The translations under genes and the position numbers were made by a program. 64,000 nucleotides of DNA from Bradyrhizobium sp. WSM1417. GTDB lineage: Bacteria > Pseudomonadota > Alphaproteobacteria > Rhizobiales > Xanthobacteraceae. A model generated the notes under the pieces. It was not told where the DNA came from, did no database searches, and was given only the letters and a program-made list of their open reading frames with translations. The stretch is taken from the NCBI RefSeq assembly GCF_000515415.1, contig NZ_KI911783.1:2222392-2286391 (forward strand), written 5' to 3'. The first letter of the stretch is position 1; every line of letters begins with the position of its first letter. Below are positions 58,043-64,000 of the stretch, piece after piece.

Positions 58043-58570
58043 TTATGGACAGCAGTGGGTGCAGTATTGTATTGAAGCTGGCCTGCGTCGTCGCCGACCT
58101 ATGAAGAGAAATCGTAAGCGAGCGGTCGCATGGAGATTAGCCCGGCAGAAATGATCGCCTTGGTTCGTGTTGGATCTGCCGGTGATCCCGATCGCAGCAG
58201 CGGCGAGAATGTGAATCGCAACGAACTGCGTCATTGAGCCCACACCACTGCGCCGCCGTTTGAAAGGCGCGGACGCTCCGATCCGCACCCAGGATTGAGC
58301 AGGCTCACCGTTCCGATAGGCTATGACAGCCTGCACATGAGCGATTACAGCGCGCTTGGCAGCAAGGCCTATGAGTGTTTTTTGAAAGGAGCTCGCGAAG
58401 TGCTGCCGCATCAAGCATCTGCTCGGCCAGAAGCTTCTTCAGCTTGTCGCTGTCCTCCTCCAGCCCTCAGCCGTCGGGCCTCGGAACCGCTTTTGCCGCC
58501 GAACTTGGCCTTCCAATTGTAGATCGCCGTCTCAGAAAATTCCGTGCTTGCGAGAAGCCCTTCTTCCCAG
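58043..58570 (-). pseudogene. Relic of an IS3-family element (OrfA and start of OrfB)
   Basis: Reading leftward: FSETAIYNWKAKFGGKSGSE and ARRLRA, then after a frame change LKKLLAEQMLDAAALRELLS, the classic end of IS3 OrfA. Then LSER, a stop, and ACSILGADRS, matching LSERRACSILGADR of OrfB with CGA mutated to TGA. The rest of OrfB is missing. Confidence 0.8.
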
Positions 58571-58628
58571 CCCCGCCTTTCTTCAAGCCAACTCTAACAC
58601 GTTTTGGTGGAAATACGCAGTGGGCAGG

Positions 58629-59216
58629 TCACTGCCGATCAAGTCGGTCTGCGCTTCTTAAGAAGTTCGTCAGCAGTGTGTTTCCGGCTTGCGTGAGGAT
58701 CGATTCTGGATGGAACGGCACGCCGAAAGTTGGTTGATAGCGATGTGCGATGGCCATGATCTCGCCTTCGTCCGAACGCGCCGTAACCCTCAGACAAGGC
58801 GCGCATGACCGATCCAGCGCGATGACCAGAGAATGATAACGACCAACGCGGAGCGGGGACGGTAGATCCTGAAATAGTCCTCGACGGTCATGCCTTACGG
58901 GCGAAGAGCGACCGTGCATAGGGTGGTGAGCACGCACTACGCGGCCGCCGAAGAGGCTTCCAATGCATTGGTGTCCGAAGCAAATGCCCAAAATGGGCAC
59001 TCGACCAGAAAATTCGCAAATTGTCGAAATCGATATTCCGGCCTCCGATGGAGTGCAGGGACCGGGGGAAATGACTACTGCACGCGGGCTGAGGCGCGCA
59101 AGATCGCTGACCGCCGCCTCGTCGTTCCGGACCACCTCCGTTGCCTCACCAAGTTTATGGAAATACCGGGCAACGCTGAAGACGAAAGAGTCGTAATTGT
59201 CGATAATGAGAATCAA
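58629..59216 (-). CDS. pabA: Aminodeoxychorismate synthase glutaminase subunit
   Basis: A 195-residue class I glutamine amidotransferase. It starts LIIDNYDSFVFSVARYFHKL. The oxyanion/Pro-Gly strand is VISPGPCTPSEAG, the nucleophile Cys is in GICFGHQCIG and the His-Glu pair in GVPFHPES. It supplies ammonia to PabB for 4-amino-4-deoxychorismate (folate). The likely start is a TTG overlapping the pabB stop (TTGA). The gene looks intact, although its partner pabB has two stop codons. Assignment to Pab rather than Trp rests on the partner's PIKGT motif. Confidence 0.88.
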   Translation of the reverse strand: MILIIDNYDSFVFSVARYFHKLGEATEVVRNDEAAVSDLARLSPRAVVISPGPCTPSEAGISISTICEFSGRVPILGICFGHQCIGSLFGGRVVRAHHPMHGRSSPVRHDRRGLFQDLPSPLRVGRYHSLVIALDRSCAPCLRVTARSDEGEIMAIAHRYQPTFGVPFHPESILTQAGNTLLTNFLRSADRLDRQ

Positions 59217-60607
59217 AATGAACCGGCTGGTTTGGTTTGGAATGCGTGGAAGAGTCGCTGCGCCTTCGCGAGCATCTCCTCGTATTCGTTCGCTGGATCC
59301 GAGAGCGCCGTTATCCCGCTCCCCGCATAAAACACTGCTTGATCGGCGTTGATCGTTACAGTTCGGATCGCGATGTTCGTATCCATGTGCCCGTTGAATC
59401 CGATGAAGCCAATCGACCCACAATAGACCTCTCGTGCCACACGCTCGATCTCCGTAATAATCTTCATCGAGCGTACCTTCGGTGCGCCGGTAATTGAGCC
59501 GCCGGGAAAGCAAGCTCGAAGGAGTGAGATGGCGTCTGCGCCTCCTGCAAGTGTCCCTGCAACGATCGATACGAGATGGTGCACCGAAGCGTAGGTTTCG
59601 AGCTGGCAGAGCGCCACAACGTCCACCGAATCAGCGGTACAAACACGTGACAGGTCGTTGCGCAGCAGGTCAACCATCATCGTGTTCTCGGCACGGTCCT
59701 TTTCGGAAGCATTTAGGATCTCAATACGGCGCTGATCTTCCTCAGAATCAGCCGCCCGCGCAATCGTGCCTTTGATGGGGCGCGTTTCAACGTCACGTCC
59801 GTCTAACTTTAGGAAGCGTTCCGGCGAACTTGACGCAATCGTCAGCTTGCCGTAGCGCAAAAGAGCTGCAAATGGCGCAGGGTTCAATAATCGCAGATGA
59901 CAGTAGAAGGAAAGTGGATCAAATGTGCTGGGCAGCCCGGCAGTGAAGCGCTGCGCAATATTAGCCTGGAAGATATCGCCAGCCAGGATAAGGTCAATGA
60001 CACGGCGCACCGCCTCAATGTAGCTCTCCCGGCTGAAGTTCGAACGCCACGTGTCCGCCGTGGTCGGGAGCACAAAGTCCCGCGATTTTGGAGCGGCGAG
60101 CAGCGCAGCAAAGTGATTGGCTCGCCGCCGAGCTCGCTGAACGCGACCGGCGGGATCCTGCACCGGCCATCCAGTGGAAACAATCCAGCATCGCTGATCG
60201 TGGTGGTCGAAGCTGAGGACCACATCATACAGATGCAAAATGGACTAAGGCAAATTCTGACCAGGAATTGCTGGTGCCGACAACCGCTCCAGCGTCCGAT
60301 TAAGATCGTAACCAAAGTAACCAGCAATGCCTCCCTGGAACGGCGGAAGACCGGGACGATGCTCCTGCTGATACCTGCCGAGAATGTAACGAAGCGCCTC
60401 CCATGGGTCGCCCTCGAGAGGGGCTCCATCGCAACTCGCCTGTCAGGCCGCGACCATAAAGGTGCTGAATGGATCACAGGCTACATATGAATAGCGTCCG
60501 AGTAGCTCATATCTAGAGGCGCTATCCAGAAAAGTGAGATGAGGTTGCGCCGCAAGACACTGCACGGCTCTCACCGGCTCAATCCATTTCAATTCGCGGA
60601 CGTTCAT
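59213..60607 (-). pseudogene. pabB: Aminodeoxychorismate synthase component I with two nonsense codons
   Basis: One frame encodes the whole protein: it starts MNVRELKWIEPVRAV and has ASRYELLGRYSYVACDPF, GGIAGYFGYDLNRTLERLS and the chorismate-binding domain with ETRPIKGTIAR, DRAENTMMVDLLRNDLSRVC and FPGGSITGAPKVRSM. The Lys of PIKGT marks PabB; anthranilate synthases have PIAGT. In-frame TGA (60443-60445) and TAG (60245-60247) interrupt the N-terminal half, while the catalytic half is fully open. There are no frameshifts. Confidence 0.88.
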
Positions 60608-60754
60608 GGGATGCCAACCACCAGTGCCCGACATTTTGGCACCCGACCCGATTGTAAACGCCAAAGGTGGCGCTGCTGGCCTGTGGCCCATAAGGTCTTA
60701 AGACTGATCGTCGGTCGATCACGGTGGGCTCGATATGTCGAGTAGCGCTGCAAT

Positions 60755-61060
60755 TTAGCCAAGATGTCTAGCTGACGATACATTGTAATCAGCCGCGAAC
60801 CGCAATTGACGAAGCGGTCGCACCCGCTTGATTGAATCCTGGTATAGCTCATGCGCTTTGTAGGCCGCGAGTTCTGTTTCATTGTCGAACTCACCATAAA
60901 CGACGACGTCGACGTCGTTGCCGATCTGGTCCGTCTTGCGATTGCGCGCAATCTCGAGCCGGCGTGCATGGGGGATTGCGGTTAGGACCGATAGGCCTTC
61001 GACTATTTGATCGATGTTGGCCTTCTCCTTCGCGGTAAACAATTCGATGTGACGAATCAT
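60755..61060 (-). CDS. Dabb-domain (stress-responsive A/B barrel) protein
   Basis: A 101-residue protein starting MIRHIELFTAKEKANIDQIV, with DVVVYGEFDNETELAAYKAH and a following HELYQDSIKRV. This is the ferredoxin-like dimeric barrel of the Dabb family, found in small stress proteins and some cyclases. AAGG lies about 8 bases before the ATG; the longer frame is less likely. Upstream of the pab genes in the same direction, 147 bases away. Function unknown. Confidence 0.88.
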   Translation of the reverse strand: MIRHIELFTAKEKANIDQIVEGLSVLTAIPHARRLEIARNRKTDQIGNDVDVVVYGEFDNETELAAYKAHELYQDSIKRVRPLRQLRFAADYNVSSARHLG

Positions 61061-62008
61061 GGATGACCTTCTTGTAAGTTGTAACTTGGGCGGATAGCTA
61101 CCGTGACGGTGAGACGCCAGCAACCGCTAGAACCGTTACCGGCTGCGATTGCCGACGTCGCATCGCTACTCAGTACGCCTCGTTTCCTCCTGACGATCAG
61201 TCAACATAGTGAGGCTGGCCAAGCTCTCATCGTGCCTTTCCGCGTCGGCGAATTGAGCTAGGCCGCACGAGTGCTTGGATCGATACTCCGTAACTGCCGA
61301 CCACACTAAAGCACTTAATATCGCGTTCTTTCTAGAGATCTACCTATGGAGCGCGCAAGCATGTTTGTCGTCTGCAGGTGTGACATTCATTCTCAAACTT
61401 TAGGCAACACCGATCAATAATGGGGCGCAGGTCCGCGATCGTACTGAGCGGATCCGACCTCCGCAGACGTGTGCAGCGGTGCCAAGCGTCGTCAGTTGTT
61501 GGGACGAAATTCTGCGTCTAAGCGGAAAAATCCGCCGGAAAAGTGCAGACTTGGATGGAAGCCGACGATTTTTCTCCGGAGGACGGAGATGAGTTCTCAG
61601 GGTTGCAATGTAATTGACACATTCTGCTTGCTGTCCCGAGAGTCGATGAGAGCGACAGTCCCACTAGCGACGCTTGGAAATTCGGGCAGGCTGAGGCGCT
61701 CCGTTATGGTGCCTTTCCGGAGCTCACGCTTCAGGTGGAAAACATTGACAGGGATAACTTCGATGTAAACCGCATCGATGCCATGGGTCGGGCTAGCATC
61801 GCGACCGGTGGCAGTCCGAAGTTGCGCCTACCTTCCGGATAGCGCTCACCATGAAATCGAACCGAAAGCAACACGCTTGATCAACCACGGTCGCGGTCAC
61901 GATTGGGCCGGCCAAAGGACGCTCGTGCGCCTGCGCCTCTCGAGACACGACATTACATCTACTCGGATAGGGTTGCCGAGAGTTACTGAAAGTTAGTGTG
62001 GGTGATCA
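61061..62008. other. Long stretch without a recognisable gene
   Basis: Several short frames on the plus strand (about 61469-61768 and 61778-61996) show no known family. It separates the leftward pab block from the rightward pan/bio block and should contain the panD promoter. Probably decayed DNA. Confidence 0.4.
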
Positions 62009-62362
62009 ATGCAAGTTACCTTGATGAAAAGCAAAATCCATCGTGCCTCGGTGACCCAAGCTGATCTGCAGTATGACGGCTCTATATCGGTAGATCGTGA
62101 GCTGATGGACGCGGCGGGATTATTGTTCAACGAACGTGTCGAAATCTACAACATCGAAACTGGAGCGCGCTTCGCCACCTACGTGATCGATGCGCCCCGA
62201 GCATCCGGCATCATAGCTTTGAACGGCGCGGCGGCCCGACTCGCCATGCCGGGAGAAAAAGTTGTTATTGTCGCGTATGCCTGTTTTGATGAGGCAGAAA
62301 CTGAAACCTTCAAGCCTCGCGTCGTGCTCGTTGACCGAGACAATCGCATCTTGCGAGATTGA
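62009..62362 (+). CDS. panD: Aspartate 1-decarboxylase proenzyme
   Basis: A 117-residue pyruvoyl enzyme. The self-cleavage site is in [10 protein letters not shown] (Gly24-Ser25), giving the beta chain and the pyruvoyl alpha chain. Lys9 of [11 protein letters not shown] and [20 protein letters not shown] are typical. It makes beta-alanine for pantothenate. The gene is intact, unlike panB and bioD downstream. The start follows GGGTGATCA. Confidence 0.93.
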   Translation: MQVTLMKSKIHRASVTQADLQYDGSISVDRELMDAAGLLFNERVEIYNIETGARFATYVIDAPRASGIIALNGAAARLAMPGEKVVIVAYACFDEAETETFKPRVVLVDRDNRILRD

Positions 62363-62556
62363 ACCCAGTGGCCAAGCAGAGAAATTATTGGACATGCCTC
62401 GCCGTTGTGTTGATACGCTTTTCCATACTTGCGAAGCTAGCCGTCAGCCCGTCCGGTTGGGTTCGCTTGTCAATTTCAAACCCTCGATATCCATGAGGGT
62501 GAGATGCGGCCAAACGTTGCGGCGCTGATCGAGGACGCGAGAGGCTGGTAATTTCT

Positions 62557-63170
62557 GTGCGAATCGTGGTGACCGGTACGGATGCCGGAATCGGAAAGAC
62601 CGTCTTTTGCGCCGGGCTGGCTAACCTTCTCGGCGCGAACTATTGGAAACCGATTGAGAGTGCCCCGGAAGGAGAGGCCGATTCTGATCGGGTGGCACGG
62701 CTGGGCAACCTTTCGGCCGACCGGATCGTGTCGGAGCGTTACCGTGTTCGCACGCTGGCTTCTGTGGGTCACTCTGCCGAAATCGACGGAGTTCGCATCT
62801 GCCCGGAGTCGCCGATTTGCCGGACGGCGGGGAGCGACCGCTGGTAATCGAGGGCGCCGGCGGGCTGATGGTGCCGCTCAATGGCGACATTCTCTACATT
62901 GATGTTCTTCAGAGCTGGCAGCTTCCGGTGGTGCTTTGCGCGAGCACGATGCTGAGTACCATCAATCACTCGCTGCTCTCGATAGAGGCTCTACGAAAGC
63001 GCCACATTCGTGTTCTTGGCATTGCCTTCATCGGCGAACGAAATGTTGAGGCGCAGATCGCCATACGCGAAATTGGACGTGTGCGGTGGCTAGCTAGGCC
63101 GATTGCCCTGGCTCTCTCCACTGACGTCGAATACTTTGCAGGCCGCGTTCAAAAGCGCATTCCGGGCTGA
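62557..63170 (+). pseudogene. bioD: Dethiobiotin synthetase with a frameshift
   Basis: The GTG frame begins RIVVTGTDAGIGKTVFCAGL with the P-loop and YWKPIES, then reads [20 protein letters not shown]. Near 62810 the frame changes to [20 protein letters not shown], followed by [18 protein letters not shown] and [14 protein letters not shown]. Together they make a full-length BioD of about 205 residues interrupted by one indel. The 194 bases before it hold no clear gene. Confidence 0.88.
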
Positions 63171-63267
63171 TGATTTCAAGACATGACGCCAAGTTCACAA
63201 GTGTCTTCCGTTTCTTGAAAGGAAACGGGCTGAAGATAAGAGTGTAAGTAGCAGATCGAGATCCAGC

Positions 63268-64000
63268 ATGAGCGACATTTCGCAGCCTTCTGTTGAGCGT
63301 GTCACCATTAAGTGCTGCAGCGGTGGAAAGACGAGGGACGGCGCCTTGTAATGACCACCGCTTATGACGCGGTTACTGCACGATTGCCGATCCCATCGTA
63401 GACATCATCCTTGTAGGTGATAGCGTCGGCAATGTCTGCCTAGGATTCGATAACACTCTGCCGGTTAGCGTGATGATGATGAACCATCATCTGGAAGCCG
63501 TCGTACGCACAAAGCCTCGCGCACTGGTCGTGGCTGATATGCCGTTTCTCAGCTTTCATCTCAGTCCCGAGGAGACGATTCGCAATGCCGGCGGATGTTT
63601 GCAGCGAGGGGCTGACGCCGTAAAGCTCGAAGGAGGTGCAAGCCGCATCCAAACGGTACGCGCTCTGGTCGGCTGCGAAATTCCTGTGATGGGCCATCTT
63701 GGCCTCACCTCGCAGAGCGTCAATACTATGGGCGGATTCAAGGTACAGGCTCGGAATGCAGATGACGCCTTACGCCTGCTCGAGGACGCATACCGTCTAC
63801 AGGAGGCCGGCTGCTTTGCTCTCGTCTTGGAGGGTATTCCGGTCGCGCTCGCTGCGCGAGTGACCGAAATAGTCAATATACCGACGATTGGAATCGGAGC
63901 GGGGCAGATTGTGCTGGCCAGGTCCTAGTTCTTCACGATGTGCTCGGCTTCCCGGTAGGGCGCGATAGCTTGCTGGTTGCGCAAGTGGCGAACGCGGGCG
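63268..64000 (+). pseudogene. panB: Ketopantoate hydroxymethyltransferase with several frameshifts, runs off the window
   Basis: Starts MSDISQPSVERVTIK, changes frame to LQRWKDEGRRLVMTTAYDAV, then again before ADPIVDIILVGDSVGNVCLG. The core (LPVSVMMMNHHLEAVVRTKP, MGHLGLTSQSVNTMGGFKVQ, FALVLEGIP, IPTIGIGAG) is open. A further frame change near 63910 gives GQVLVLHDVLGFPVG. At least three indels; the 3' end lies outside the window. Confidence 0.88.

Noticed and set aside
1..64000. CRISPR arrays, rRNA genes, intact tRNA genes, nod boxes and clear NifA/sigma-54 promoters
   Set aside because: Looked for by eye and none found convincingly; a computed search could still reveal weak promoters.

Overview
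The window looks like accessory DNA of a Bradyrhizobium-type alphaproteobacterium. The support is two tandem Porin_2 genes of the type seen in that genus, GC-rich coding sequence, and many insertion-sequence relics and broken genes in the style of a rhizobial symbiosis island. The genus and the island origin are inferences. No nod, nif or tRNA gene was seen.

Layout. (1) 1-18.7 kb: catabolic genes separated by decayed stretches. A minus-strand operon (two amidohydrolases and a Rieske protein) is followed by a solute-binding protein (SBP), an FMN hydroxy-acid oxidase, a class II aldolase, a 2-hydroxyacid dehydrogenase, a MocR-type regulator, a ferredoxin reductase, a second amidohydrolase-Rieske pair, a small Rieske ferredoxin and a truncated ThDP enzyme. 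Relics of a porin, an aldehyde dehydrogenase and a zinc alcohol dehydrogenase lie between them. (2) 19.1-27.9 kb: a compact plus-strand operon with FAA hydrolase, SBP, two SDRs, two KstD-like flavoproteins, a Gfo/Idh/MocA dehydrogenase and a HIT protein. (3) 27.9-29.1 kb: IS3 and IS4 relics on either side of a duplicated SDR 3' end. (4) 29.4-38.6 kb: a Dpp/Opp-type ABC importer whose own SBP gene is frameshifted, then a single-chain biotin-dependent acyl-CoA carboxylase. (5) 38.9-46.6 kb: an IS630 element, an alpha/beta-hydrolase-like protein, a MarR regulator and two porins with related leaders. (6) 46.7-52.1 kb: a broken SBP followed by a probable carnitine-degradation module (BKACE, carnitine 3-dehydrogenase, SDR). 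(7) 52.2-56.2 kb: an IS256 element with intact ends and a broken transposase, then etfBA. (8) 56.6-64 kb: an M24-fold hydrolase, an IS3 relic and a decaying cofactor block (pabB pseudogene, pabA, panD, bioD pseudogene, panB pseudogene).

How it may work together (inference). Porins and SBP/ABC uptake would bring in small organic substrates. Amidohydrolases, flavoproteins, SDRs and FAA hydrolase would degrade them, ETF would take up electrons, and the acyl-CoA carboxylase would process acyl-CoA products. The most distinctive signals are the recurrent amidohydrolase plus long-spacer Rieske pair with no oxygenase alpha subunit nearby, a MocR-like protein without the PLP lysine, a hydrolase-fold protein without its nucleophilic serine, and an SBP family with four genes and a fragment, two of the genes broken.
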